This document shows positions 10,676 through 23,190 of a stretch of 64,000 nucleotides of DNA, piece by piece. The position numbers were made by a program, and so were the translations under genes. The notes below the pieces were generated by a model. That model searched no databases and was not told where the DNA came from. It was given only the letters and a program-made list of their open reading frames with translations. The first letter of the stretch is position 1. Every line of letters begins with the position of its first letter. The stretch is taken from the NCBI GenBank assembly GCA_029964075.1, contig CM057129.1, forward strand, positions 10,035,430-10,099,429. Direction: 5' to 3'. Source of the stretch: Patiria pectinifera (lineage: Eukaryota > Echinodermata > Asteroidea > Valvatida > Asterinidae).

Positions 10676-11984
10676 TATTTCAAGAATCCGTGGGGGAAAT
10701 GAAACGAGTGGACTACACCATCGTCTTAGTAATATTTACTGCTCTTGTTCAATTATTGAAAGATAAATAACTATTGGTATCAGTTTTATTGCCCCCTCCC
10801 ATTTTCAACCCCTAACCCCCTCGACACACATCTGCACCGGGCCTTGAACACGAACCCCAAATTCAAGACGACAAAACAGCAAAATAACTATACAGAAAAA
10901 CAAAGTAATTCACTGATTTGTTGCAAATATTTTCAATATCAAATTGACTAGAATTGTTAATAATATTAACAGATTTACGTACTCAATAAGACATTTGTTC
11001 ACAAGAGAAAATATTTCATTTACTTCTTTTTAGTTAATATTCAAAATATCTTTGCAATTCTTCTTTCCGGAGAATACAATTTCATTCTTCCAGAGTTTAT
11101 TAGAAGGGACATTTATGTCCCACATTATTAAAAACTAGAGTTTTCAAAACCTTGTTTTTATAATTTTTATTGTATATCTTATCACATGATATTAGAGATG
11201 TCATGAATTGTGAATGCACTTCAAAATAAACCACACCCTTTGTACAGTAAAACGATCATTTGCAATAGAATTATAACTGCGTTTTAACAATGCTCTGATA
11301 GTGTCACATTAAGAACTAAAATTGCATTAAATCGTAAGCAATCATTTCATCAGAATTAAACTCTATGACCAAATTTTTAACACGTTAAAAATCCAATAAA
11401 AATAATTTGGAACACAAAAAAGAAAAAACAATAATGGCATTTAAGAGTCATTGGTCCACTAAGGTGCAATTCAAACTCATTTCCTTCTTTGTTTTTGTTT
11501 TCTTTTCTTTTAGAAAGAAAACAAATCCTTCCGAGGATTAATGAATGATACTGCACTGGGCGTGTCTCCGCCGGGGTGTCTCTTATCCGGAGTAGCGTGA
11601 ATTTAGGACCCTATGAAATACAGACTCATTAATATTATAGTGCGTGTCTAGGTGGTGATAATTAGTAGAGTGACCGCTCACGCGAAAGAGTTTAACCAAT
11701 AATAGGGTGCTAGTAAGTCAATTACATAAATGTTTGTAGAAGACATAATTATATGAGTTTTAAAGCAGCAAAGTCTTCATTGAAATTTTAGTCCAATTTC
11801 TCACCCTCGCTCATTCAAAAATGCAAAACTTTCTTTCAAATGTACTTTAATACGGGCAATCGTTTTCACACCCGATTGAGTTTAGCGGGCAAGCGTTTTC
11901 AAAAACGGTTGAGTTTAGCGAAAATATAAAAATGTTTCAGGGTATCTTCATTACCCGCATAACAAGTGTGCAATCTAGGTAACT

Positions 11985-12024
11985 TGTACATGTATATGCA
12001 CTAATGTACATGTATATGCACTAA
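11985..12024. repeat. 20-bp direct tandem duplication
   Basis: TGTACATGTATATGCACTAA occurs twice back to back (11985-12004 and 12005-12024). U2 lacks the second copy and is diverged here, so the duplication is local to U1. Confidence 0.85.
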
Positions 12025-12307
12025 TTTGGTAAATACGTTTAACAAATAATGAAATGTTTGCGGAAACACCGTGTGCGAATAATTTCTCAATTAAGTGAAT
12101 GGTTCTAAAAAGAACCAGACGTAAACTCGACATTCCGGTCAGTATGCTCAGTAAGAAAGTAAACACTTCAGTATAGCAAAAGCGAAATTGATGAAGTGTG
12201 AAGTTGCATCCTGTGTGGATGCCAAGTAGGTAGGATCCTAGAGCAACCTTGGTGTGCCCGATGAAGTGGAACAGTTAGGTTGCAGTCTCAGTAGAGGAAG
12301 GACCTAG

Positions 12308-12480
12308 AGATAAGATAGATAAGATAAGATAAGATTGAACTTTATTATCCCTCAGGAGGGAAATTCAAATGGCCTTGACAAAGAACGGGTTATAAAAACA
12401 TACAATCATTAATTAAAAAGATGTAAAAATGCAATGTAGTTACCACAAACTTATAAATCCAGAAAGTACATGTAAAAAAC
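12308..12480 (-). mobile_element. 3' end of an L2/CR1-like LINE or dependent SINE
   Basis: On the minus strand the sequence reads AATTTCCCTCCTGAGGG, then ATAATAAAGTT, then a short ATCTT repeat. A GGGATAATAAAG-type end followed by a short tandem tail is characteristic of L2/CR1-group 3' ends. It is absent from U2, so it is younger than the unit duplication. The 5' limit is not defined. Confidence 0.55.
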
Positions 12481-14004
12481 AAACTACTACATATAATACA
12501 CATATTTCATTACATTAATAAGGGATCAGTGTCAGCCACACGACAGTTCATCGTTCCAGAGTATAGGAGACCCAGCAGTCTAGGTGTAGCCGAGGACCTA
12601 GGGTATAGGAGACCCATCAGTCTGGGGTAGTGGGAGCCAGATGTCGTTGAGGTGAAACCCGAGACTTTTTTTTTTCTTAAATGAAGTTTGGATGAGAGAA
12701 TTTTTTATCGGGAATCAGTATTAACCTGAGTGTCTGAGGAGCAGCACCATAGCCAGCTCCGGACATGGGGGAGGGGGAGGGGCCACATTACCAGTTTGGG
12801 GGCACATCACCAGAAAACACACAATTGAAGATAATGTTTTTAGGCTTAAGGTTTTTGCCGATGGGGGCTTGGCAGATGCTGGCTTTGTGGAGACCACTAT
12901 TTATGAGGCGCCCCCTCTATTGATGGAAACTTTTATTTAGCGCGCCCTTTCTCGAAAAAAACTTCCATTAGTTGTTTGACGGTTGCTCGCGAAATAGAAT
13001 ATCCTGATGAGTAATATTATCAAGCCCGATCACTGGCCGAACTTACAACTTAAAAAATCTTGGCCTGGTAGGCTCGGGTTATTGCCCGGCTCCCAAAAAA
13101 CAAGTGTGTCATATTTCTTTGACGTTGACTTCCTGTTTTCATTCGGTTTGAATATTTCGCGTTTAAGATACTATATTTGTTTCGGTCAAACATGTATTAT
13201 TGTTTCATTGTTTGACAGTTTCCCCATAATATTAAATATCACAATGTTGCGCAGTCATCATGACAAATCACTGGACGAAATTCTAATTTTGAAATAAGAA
13301 TTAACTCGTTTTGGGGGCAACGACTCAAGAAATTCTACATGTATTCATTTACAATTTCGAACACAATGCGTTGGAGATCTACAGTCATGAGTATTACTAA
13401 AACAAAATCGGGAAGTACGTGTAGTTATCACTTATGTCTTTGGGAGTCGATTTACAGGTCTTGGGGTGCAGCCCTGTATTAAAATTCCCATAGACACCAA
13501 AAGAAGGCGACCCCTATTTTTTCCCAAAGTGGAACAGTAGCCATCTTCAAAAACGATCCCTCCACAACACGACACAATAGCGCCACTTGCGAGCCCAATT
13601 GCATCCAAAATGCTCAGAATTGGAAGCCCCAAGTCCGGGCCAGAGGGTTCATTGCTTTATCTCTTCAAATCCCCGTCGACAAAATGGCTCTCAGAACTCT
13701 GTAATATAGAATATTTTGAGGGTTTAACTTTCTTTCATGCCTTCGGCGGATGGGTTTAAGCCTATTTACCGGTGTGCACCCTTTACCATCCTGCATGGGC
13801 GGGATTTTTGTTTCTCCCAAACGTCATCCGCATAATTGGTGTACGCTATGGCGTTTTGGAATTTACTTTTCTAAAAACGATAGAAGAAAATATAAATTAG
13901 AAAAAGAAAAAGAAAAAAAAATCGAACGGGATGAAATTAGGACTAAATTTCCCTTTAACGAAATATTTTCTGAAGCCTATGGTTAGAAAGAAACAAAATT
14001 GGGG

Positions 14005-14080
14005 ACAAAACAACGGTGAATCGAACCGCAACCTCGCAATTCAAAATCACAACCCTATCGACTAAGCTATCGCAATGCTT
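14005..14080 (-). mobile_element. tRNA-like Pol III promoter relic, U2 copy
   Basis: B box GGTTCGATTC on the minus strand (complement of 14018-14027) and A box TAGCTTAGTCG (complement of 14059-14069). Orthologous to the copy at 1075-1155. Too decayed to be a functional tRNA. Confidence 0.5.
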
Positions 14081-15299
14081 GCCAAAATATGGGGGAAAAT
14101 ATAATTATATACCTGCGTACGTATCATAAAAGTATCGTAGATGACATCCAGCATTTTCTTATTTCTCATTTCGTTCTGTCTACATGTTTTAGCATTTTGA
14201 GAATCTGTGGGGTAAATGGGATAAGTAGACTACACCATCGTCTTAGTGCCATTCATTGTTCTTGATGAAGTAACAATCGGCATCATATTTTGCTCCCCGC
14301 CCCTCATCTTCAATCCCTAACCCCCTCGACACCACTAATCATTCATCCTCCACCCCAGCCATCCTCAACCAATGATAACCCGGCCTTTCATTAACACGAT
14401 CCCCAAATCTAGAAGTCAAAACAAACAAAAATGGACAAAAAGACAGGTAATTAACTGACTTTGTTTGCAATAATATGTGATATCAAAGGATTAGAATTGT
14501 TATGTATAATCACAGATTTAAGTACTGAATAAAAAATTATTTTGTTCGTAAGATTCAGACTGGGATTTGCTCGTTCATTTCAACGACAATCGATTTTATT
14601 GACTGTCTTAGGTAAATAGTCAAAATGTCTCTGTAATTTTACTTTCTTGAGAGGAATTCGATGGAATGTATTACGAGTGGGACAAGGTTTTACACATTGT
14701 TAAAAGCTAAATGTTCAATTACAGTAATGCTTAAAATACAGTTTTTGAGTATTTATATTCGATACTGATTACATGTTGTATGTTTAATTTCTGTGCTTAA
14801 ATTAGTTAAGCTGTTAAACAGAGCACATCCTGAAAAAAAATGTTTCTTAGAATCAAACATATACTTTAGAATCATAATTGCGTAATCTGCTGATAAAGTG
14901 TCACATTATCAACTGAAATTACATTAAATCGTAAACAATTTCATCATAGTGAAAGCTCTAATATCAACTTTTAACATGAACAAAAACTCAATTATACATG
15001 TATAACATGGGATACAAAATAAAGTGTTTAACAAAAGTTGAGAGTTCTTGGTTCACTGTGGCGCAATTTGAAACTCTTGGGTTTTTTTTTCAAAAAAAAT
15101 AAAATTCCGAGGTTAAATAATTGATATCACCAGACTTCATTTAATCTCTGGCTGTATACGGTATGCGAAATGCCACTTTAAAAAAAACCAACAACAATAA
15201 CAACAATATATTTTCATACATGCATTTGTTACTTCCCAGACAGACTATTGTAACTGTTTATGTTTTTTCATACGATTACCAGTTTAAGAAATAAAAACA

Positions 15300-15625
15300 T
15301 ATATGCAGAAGGAAGGGTCGTACGCCCATACTTCAGGAACTACGTTGGCTCTCGGTTACGGTGCGGGTTGAGTTCAAGATTCTTCGGTACTTTTCAAACG
15401 TATCCGCCATGGTGAGGCAGCGCTACGGCACTTCACAGAGTAAATATCAGTTCATGCGTTTAACATTCGCACTTCCGGGGTTCAGTTTAACCTTCCTAAA
15501 GTTCGTCCAAAGCCTGGCAAGGCATACGGTGACCGTGCAGACTTCCGCGTTATTTGAGCAAAAAATAATGAATTTGAAGGTTTTTTTAATCGCAGTTAAA
15601 ACCTTCTTTTTCAAAAGTCATATAT
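15300..15625 (+). mobile_element. Decayed LINE RT relic, U2
   Basis: Homologous to 47470-47850. It reads as fragments of the RT C-terminal motifs in shifting frames (P-Y-F-R-N-Y, then V-E-F-K-I-L-R, then F-K-S near 15610). Non-coding now. It lies 3' of C1q copy 2 in opposite orientation. Confidence 0.55.
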
Positions 15626-15850
15626 TTAACTTCTTTTTGATTAACTGTGTTTATGCAGTTTTGATACTTGAATGTAAAATGATTTGTAATAAGAATCATT
15701 TATCTTTCTTATTATCACGACATTGAACATTTTTCTTTCAATTCATTGGTTACTGTTTCTTTGCAAAATGGAAAGCAAAACAAAAACAATGCAGCACTGC
15801 TCCTGTATATTTATGCGTTGTGATTTAATTTTATTTATTTAATTATTTAT

Positions 15851-16666
15851 TTATTTGGAGAAAAGGAGGAAACCACTGAATGAGGTGTAGTGATGGGTCG
15901 AAGAACTGTGCGCCCTACCGTACATGGTAACATACACCGTGTCTCCTCGCTGCAGAACCAGCACCGCGCTCCCAGACAACTGACCACGTTGATTTGGTTC
16001 ACCATAGGTAGTGATCACCATGTAGTTGTTTTTAACAAGATGGATTTTAAGATAACCGCTGTTGCTATACTTAAGAACAGAGAACGTAAATACGTAGGTG
16101 CCTGGCACACTACAGGTGAACGTGCCGGTCTCGAGATCGAAGCGGGTACCAGGAAGAAGCGTCTCGGCCTGCTGGAAGGGCAAACGGGTGTCGTGACTCG
16201 TGGAGGTATCCGAGCTGCTCGTCCTCACCACGGTGAATGCCACCCGCTGGTTGGAGTCGTCTGGTGTCTCCCCTGGCTCACCCTTCTGACCTTTGACACC
16301 AGTTTCCCCGGTTCCTGGTAGCCCTCTCGGACCTATCTTTCCGGGCAGACCAATCCCATCATCACCTTTTGACCCAGGGTTCCCAGGTGCTCCCCGCTCA
16401 CCCATAGGTCCAATAGGGCCAATCTCACCTTGCTGACCTGCATCGCCCTTTGACCCCGGCTGACCGTACGGCCCCATCTGTCCCACCGGTCCAGGCAGAC
16501 CTGGTATGCCGGGTATTGCGGCAGGTCCCTGGCAGCACTGCTGACACACCTGAGACGCAGGACCATCACCATCCGAGGGAACCGGCCCAGTAATGGAAGC
16601 TCGGAGCTTGACAGAATTACCCAGAAGGAAGGCGATTGACAGAATGGTGACGACACAGATCTTCAT
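15851..16666 (-). CDS. Secreted collagen-stalk C1q-domain protein, copy 2
   Basis: 271 residues with the same plan as copy 1: signal peptide 1-23, Cys cluster at 41-45, collagen stalk 53-134, C1q head about 141-271. The stalk is four residues shorter because of an in-frame 12-bp deletion after GPRGLP, which adds a second break (Gly-Thr) to the Gly-X-Y register near residue 116. The head ends FSK instead of FSE. The ATG (16664-16666) directly follows a pyrimidine tract and CAG. Its distal first exon at 19602-19685 has a GTTAGT donor, weaker than the GTGAGT of other copies, so splicing may be less efficient. Likely role is extracellular pattern recognition, inferred from family. Confidence 0.92.
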   Translation of the reverse strand: MKICVVTILSIAFLLGNSVKLRASITGPVPSDGDGPASQVCQQCCQGPAAIPGIPGLPGPVGQMGPYGQPGSKGDAGQQGEIGPIGPMGERGAPGNPGSKGDDGIGLPGKIGPRGLPGTGETGVKGQKGEPGETPDDSNQRVAFTVVRTSSSDTSTSHDTRLPFQQAETLLPGTRFDLETGTFTCSVPGTYVFTFSVLKYSNSGYLKIHLVKNNYMVITTYGEPNQRGQLSGSAVLVLQRGDTVYVTMYGRAHSSSTHHYTSFSGFLLFSK

Positions 16667-19601
16667 CTGTAAAAGAAACAATACAGGGCCTAAAATTTCA
16701 AACAAAATCATTACATAAACTGAAGAATTTGTACACGAGACATACATTGGAGGAATCTTTATTCAGAGAATGTCTCGGCGTGATATGACAGTGGCCTATC
16801 CGGAGGGCAAGGGGATAACATGTAAATGAAAAGGTGGGTTCTTTTTAAATCGGTTGTCATTGCAACTACGGGCAATCCACATTATTGGACTTGTTAGTTT
16901 GATTGTTTTAGCCTGCCGATAAAAGTTCGGAAAGGAGACCGAATTACATCAGTTTTATATGGGGACGGCGTATCCTTTCCACGGTCATGATAGAATCAAT
17001 TAAACATCACCACACCGACCTCGATGGTTCGCTCTTGAACACCTCAAGATCAGGTCCAAGAAGAGATCACAAGGAGTTCAGTGTAGGCTGAAAAAAAATG
17101 AACAACGAAAACCGGTAACGTTTATACTTGAGTAAGGAATAAATAATGTTATTATTGGTTTGAATGAAATTGCGAGTTTTTTCATACTGATAAATCATCA
17201 TTCGAAAACAGGAACAATTACACACTTATGAATAAAGGACAAATTATCATTTGAACGGTATTTTCCTGGCCGAATACCTCCAGCAAAACAGTATGTTTTA
17301 ATGTGGCTATGTGAAAAAAAGTCAGATTTATTCTATTTATATTGGCCAATTAATTTTTGTAATCACTATGTGGAAATAAAAAAAAAATAATCAATCATTT
17401 TTTTTTGCCAATACGATTGACGGTTAATGCAGTCTTCAATCTTTGGTATCTGTATCTCAATTTTATTTCTTTCAGTTCTCTGATTTTTTTTATTTAGTTT
17501 GTAAATTGTATGTAGGCATACACAAAAATGAAAATGTTTTTTTTTGGGGAGAACCCAGTGACGATATGACGAGTAATCTGCCTTTCTAAAAAGAAAGATG
17601 CAACATCTAAATTGACAGGCTTCATATACAAAACTGCATGTCCGAGAAGGACTTTGAGTGATTTAGGAATTAGCAAAACTGTTTTTATTTAAAAGCACAC
17701 AATTAAATTTGAATTGAACGAATTCAGCCGGAATCCCCACATTGATGATGGTCTTTATGACTCAAACAGGATTTCTAAGCAACGATTGGCCATTTGTCAC
17801 GGTTTGATGGTGGTTGTAGAGGAGGGGGATCCCACACATCTTTAAATATCACTGTCGCACCTTTGGTTTGAATCGAATAACGTGTTATGTTTATAATGTT
17901 GACCAAAACGTTATAAATGCATCAACAGTCTTCCACCAAATTACTATGCTATTCTGATGCTTAATTGCGAGAAAATGTAAAATATAAACCACTCACTTTG
18001 ATGTAAAATTCTTGAATTTTATCAGGAAAAAATCTTCAACGCGTGAGCAGATTGCTGGCGGAAAAAGTACCAATTTGTAAAAAATAAGCAATCGAGCTAT
18101 TTTCTGAATTAATATGGGGAACCGATCTCGTACCACGGAAGTATAGTGGCGATAATATATTACAGGTGGACCACCGCAGTTAAGTTACAGTCTTTACAAG
18201 AAGAATTGCTTCCCCGGTGGTGGGAAATCAGCGCACCGGTTTGGCTATTAGCATCAGCCACCATCTGTTTGTCAACCATGAATGTGTCTAGGAAAATCTT
18301 TAAGGTTTAAGAAAATCTTGTCTATTATGGGAAACCTTTAACACTAAAAATATTGCTTTTTTTTCAAATAGAGATATTTAACAGGATCTACGTGACATTC
18401 TCAGTGGAACACTATATGCAAACATGGCTGACATCATCTGAAAGCTGGTGCTTGAAACGTTGAAGTCGGACAGCAGAACAGACGGCCCAAATAATTTGTA
18501 CAAACATGATTCCTAGAAATGAATCCATCTACATAAAGCAATTTGAACTTGAATAAAGTGTGATCATGATCTAGTCCGTTCGTATGTGCGCCCTCTAGTC
18601 TATTCTGACCAGTGACACTTTTATCACGCAATGCTTAAAAGTAACGCTCAGGCCTATACAAAATGTACGTGTATACATGTAGTGATCAAACCGGAATAGA
18701 GCACCATGTACTAGTGAAATGACACAGTTTAAAAACAAAGTCCAAAAGGCCTTGACATTATCCCAGTTTTAAATAACACAACATAGGACAGGATGTTTGA
18801 GATGTCCCGATTTCCTTTATACGTTCTTCCGTGGCCAACTTCCGCATAACCTTTTATCCAGAATCAGTCAGAGTGATTGCCGGAAAAAAGGTGAGCGCAT
18901 CGCATCGGGATTATATGTTTGATACAATAAACAGGGACAAAATAACAAGATAATAAAGCGGGTGAATGGTCAAAAGACAAAAAGGTTTTAATTTATCATC
19001 CAAAAAAGTTGCGTAAGTGCTTGAACTTCACTAAAAGTAGGGAACTAGATGTTATACACTCTTGAAAAAACCTATACAGCCAGGTTTTACGCGAAAACTG
19101 GCGAACCTGAATGACAATAAAACCTTTAAAACTTACATGAACTTTCACTTTTTCACTTTTCAGTTCTTTTTCACTTTTCAGTATTTGGGCAATTACTGTG
19201 CGTCGAGAGTACATCATGAAAGTAATATAAGAAATATTGTCCGACATGAATTTCTTATTAAGAACAAATAAAAAAAACAAGATTTATTACTGCCTTATTG
19301 CCTGACATTTTTTATTTATATTGCCTGAACATTTGGCCTCAAACAAGTTGGTTTGAATCCGCATCAACCGTTCAGACTAAGAGCTAATTCACCTATAGTC
19401 TATACTACATAATCGCTGGTGATTATTCAAGCACCCATCGATAAGTTATCGAGTTACCGTATGGAAACGGGATCATCAAGGGCTGAAATATTTATATCTC
19501 GCCATTTTGGCTATAAGCAAATTTGTGTTAATATCATATATACAAAAAAAATCAATCCAAAAACTAGCAGAATTAGCGTAAAGATTGTTGCAAACACTAA
19601 C
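16667..19601 (-). other. Intron 1 of C1q copy 2 (type B intron)
   Basis: Shortest intron of the array. After a gene-proximal block shared by all units (16740-17100, X-box-like site 16853-16866) it diverges from the type A introns and matches U3 instead (17150-18400 against 28970-31000). Nothing coding is seen. The donor is GTTAGT at 19601. Confidence 0.6.
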
Positions 19602-20060
19602 CGTGCAATTCTTGTTCGATCTTGCAAACAGTTCTCTCGGGTTGTCGCCTGAACGTGGACATGAGCTGCGGTCGTTGTGAGGAGTGAGCCGGCAGCTTGT
19701 GACTTAAATATTGACGTCGATTTCCTGAGCAGTGACTGAGGAACTTGCATGCCCGGTTTGTGATTGGCCCCTTGCGCGCTGTCAATCACACATCACTGAC
19801 TCGCTTCATATTGATGAGAGGGAAATAATGTTAATGTTACATTGCCACACGTTAAACCTGAAGCTTGTATCACCGACACTCAAATAGACGCATCTAATTG
19901 GTGGAATGATTGTATGGATGTCGGTGACACAATCAAACACGTGGAATGTGATTGGCACCTGTCAATCACAGACCACTCACTTGTGGTCACCGACTTACTC
20001 TGATTGGTGGATAGAATAATGACGTACACCGGCCATACGTGATTCAATCAGTGTTTTTTT
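19602..20060 (-). promoter_or_regulatory. Promoter and non-coding exon 1 of C1q copy 2
   Basis: Same core as U1: initiator T at 19685, TATTTAAG at 19703-19710, a CCAAT box about 80 bp upstream, and two TGATTGACAG sites beside GCCAATCACA. The predicted exon is 19685-19602. The donor differs from all others at one base (GTTAGT). Sequence is inferred to be functional from its conservation. Confidence 0.68.
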
Positions 20061-21279
20061 TTGCGCTTCGTGTTATTATATGGAGCCACGCATTTGGTTG
20101 CTAGTATTTTGAAGTCAGGTTTTGCAGTCTACATTTTTGATGGAAAAACGAAGGCGTAGTAATTTATCAGTTGCATGTACAGTTGCCGCCCTCTTACGAT
20201 GAAGTATACTTAGTTTGCAGATTGCAGCCGTTCTCAAAGGCAACTTAATTATAACCATTCGTCTATCCCCATCCACTAGTCATACGTGCGCTCGGCCCGG
20301 CCAACCTCTCGGCATGCAATCGACCTTGCACCTGCAGACCCACTCCTCGCTAATTGAGGCCCTCCCACCTCCGCTTATTGAGCCCAACCTATACCAAAAA
20401 CCAAACACATAATGATGCCAACTCCAATCTCGACCCTCGCCTAATCAAACCTAATCCAAAACTTACCCAACTGCTTTGATCCAACGCGTACGATGTGCAA
20501 CAAACTTCTTTCCTTAGGAAACACTAGCATTCAATAGCCTGATCTCCAAGCCAAGCACGAATCCCCATATTGAACCCCTGCCCCCACCATCCCTTTCCCC
20601 TCCTAACCACCCGGGGCAGTCAACGGCGGATCCCGAACCAATATGTTGAGGCGGAGAAAGGGGTGCTTATTTAATGCTAGAGTGCTGTTGTTCCCCTTTC
20701 TATTAAAAGTTTCGTCGAAAGGAAGAGGAAGAGTAAATCTATTTTTACAGCATTAACAGTCGTGTCGTGACATTTGTTTTTGGTTGGGTAACCTATCGAG
20801 TGCCACTGCCTTTAGATATTCACTCATCAATTTTCTGCTAATGACAACTAACAGCTTTCCCCGCTAAAATAGACCGGCCTATAAGAATACCTACTGAGAA
20901 AATTTGAAAAGACGGTGGCCCATATTCTAACGAAAGTCTAAAATAATCACCAAGTGTGCCCCTGATTTCTAGCGGAACAATACTTCCCACAATTCCAGAC
21001 AGTACCTGTTCTTTTACCTATCCAGGGTGTGTCGTTTTCAAACCTAGTATTTTCGAGAGATATTACGCCGCGAAGTATTACACATTGGCGTGGTTCATTA
21101 AAGGGACCTTAATTAAGACTCCTCATTTTCTGGAGGAAGCATTCAAAGAGTTAAGCGCCTCCCCCGAATCCCTGGCAGGCTGAGTGGTGAGGCACGCCCT
21201 CCCTAGCTTTCCGGGTTACGCCACTGAGTTTGAAGTGACGTATCGTATGTCAACATCCGGCCGGGATCATGAGTTTGAC

Positions 21280-23190
21280 CACGATGGGAACGTACCGCAA
21301 TAATATTTTAACCGAAATAAATCTGCCATCAGATATTTGAAACTCACGGGGGGAGGGGGACAGCTACAACCAGTGGCAAAGAGGACAGGACGTCCGTACT
21401 ACACCGTCTGGCATGAGGAGCTGGCCGCCTGTTTAATGCGCAGACCATTTTTGTTTACTAAATCGGGTACTCAGACCTCACCGCTGCACTTGGAAACGAC
21501 CCTGCCCCTAAGGCCAAAAAATAAATACTCGCGTCGCCGCATCAATTCCGGAACTTCGGTCTGACCAGAGACCGCCTATTTTTTTTTGGCCTAACATACC
21601 TTCCTGTAAGCTGACGTGGGTTCAACTCTCACCATATCCAGCCTCTCTCACAAAGGCTTTGCCAATCCCCCATATCACCCATCTACCATCAATCTGCGGA
21701 CGCAACCACCTATTTAATGTCTTACAACCTCCAGACCCAAACGGCCTAAACACCCTGCCCCTCAACGGCGGATACAGAACCAAATTGTCGATGTGCTTCT
21801 AGTTATGTTAGGCTGTGAGTGGAGGGAAAGGGGGCAGGTAAAAGGGCCCGACACCCGGCAAGCTGGCCGTTACAAAATCGATAGGCGTGGGGGATGCGTT
21901 TCATTTTTCCCTCATTATTTTCCCTGACTACATTACACTAGCATTTTGGGTGGCGTGGGTGGCTTGTGCGTAAAGTGCTCGCCTCTCACCAAGGTGACTA
22001 CGGTTCGAATCCTGTGAGTCGCGAATCACGTGTGAGTGGAGTTGTGCGTTGGTTCTCTCCTGTGCCACGAGGGTATCTCCGGGCCCTCCGGTTTTCCTCC
22101 CTCCGGAAAAATCAAACACTTTCGATCTCAGGCTCCATGCTCCATGGTCATAAATGGGTCGATGTGGTCGGCAGCCATAGGCGTCTTTACGTGCCAGCGG
22201 CCCGACCAAGTAGCCGCGCTCTTCGCAATTCAGCATCCCTGCTGCGAGTAAGGATGATTAGCCTCCCAAATTATTAATTATTATATTTCAAGAATCCGTG
22301 GGGAATTGAAACGAGTGGACTACACCATCGTCTTGTAGGTAATATTTTTTAGAATTTATATTCTATATCTTATCACATGATATTACTAAATTAGTTAGGC
22401 TATTAAACAAAGAGATATTACGAAATGTAAATGCACTTGAAAATAAACTACACCTTTTGTACAATAAAATAATCATTTGCAATAGAATTATAACTGCGTT
22501 TTAACAATGCTCTGATAGTGTCACATTAACAACTAAAATTGCATTAAATCGTAAACAATCTTTTCATCAGAATTAAACTCTAAGACCAAACTTTTAACAC
22601 GTTAAAAAACCAATGAAAAAAATGTGCACACAAGAACAAAACAAAAACAATAATGACATTGAAGAGTCATTGGTCCACTATGGTGCAATTTAAACTCATT
22701 TTTTTTCTTCTTTTTTTTAGAAAGAAAACAAATCCTTCCGAGGATTAATAAATGATACCGCGTTGGGCGTGTCTCCGCCGGGGTGTCTCTTATCCGGGGT
22801 AGCGTGAATTTAGGACCCTATGAAATACAGACTCATTAATATTATAGTGCGTGTCTAGTTGGTGATAATTAGTAGAGTGACCGCTCACGCGAGAGAGTTT
22901 AACCGATAATAAGGTGCTAGTAAGTCAATCACATTAACGTTTGTAGAAGACATAACTATGTGAGTTTTAAAGCAGCATCTTCATTCAAATTTTAGTCCAA
23001 TTTCTCACCCTCGCTCATTCAAAAATGCAAAACTTTCTTTCAAATGCACTGAAACACGGGCAAGCGTTTTCGCACCCGGTTGAGTTGAGCAAAAATATAA
23101 AAATGTTTCATGGTGTCTTCATTACCCGCATAACAAGTGTGCAATCTAGGTAACTTGTACATTGAATTTAATTTGGTAAATACGTTTACC
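21280..23190. repeat. Ghost half-unit without a C1q gene, U2
   Basis: Matches U1 9715-12060, including the SINE and the short segment that replaces the gene (22760-22930). It lost a stretch equivalent to U1 10750-11140, so decay has continued independently. Confidence 0.55.
21948..22290 (+). mobile_element. tRNA-derived SINE, U2 copy
   Basis: Perfect B box GGTTCGAATCC at 22002-22012, body and ATT-rich tail as in the 10336 copy. A few small indels separate the two. Confidence 0.7.

Larger units (their letters stand above)
9715..12060. repeat. Ghost half-unit without a C1q gene, U1
   Basis: 9715-11560 matches the gene-flanking block 1276-2760 in order (GATGGGAACGTACAGCA, then the C-rich stretch, then the AT-rich stretch up to CCGAGGATTAA). 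11722-12000 matches 5085-5300, intron sequence beyond the gene. The part that would hold the gene is replaced by about 150 bp of unrelated sequence. It is read as an older duplicate whose coding segment was deleted. A SINE lies inside it. Confidence 0.6.
1..12925. repeat. Tandem repeat unit U1 of the C1q-gene array
   Basis: First of six homologous units. In plus-strand order it holds a left block (1-900), a minus-strand tRNA-like relic, a C-rich flank (1276-2870), a LINE relic, the C1q gene, its 3.8 kb intron, exon 1 with promoter (8027-8480), a G-poor stretch (8700-9110), a gene-less ghost of the flank (9715-12060) and a LINE tail. The window opens at the same point as the U1/U2 and U2/U3 junctions (GAAACTT after GATG), so the array probably continues to the left. 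The boundary is an arbitrary phase of a tandem repeat. Confidence 0.85.

Noticed and set aside
12296..12340. CRISPR-like or satellite array from the AAGAT repeats
   Set aside because: Short perfect microsatellite attached to a LINE 3' end; no spacers and wrong kind of genome.
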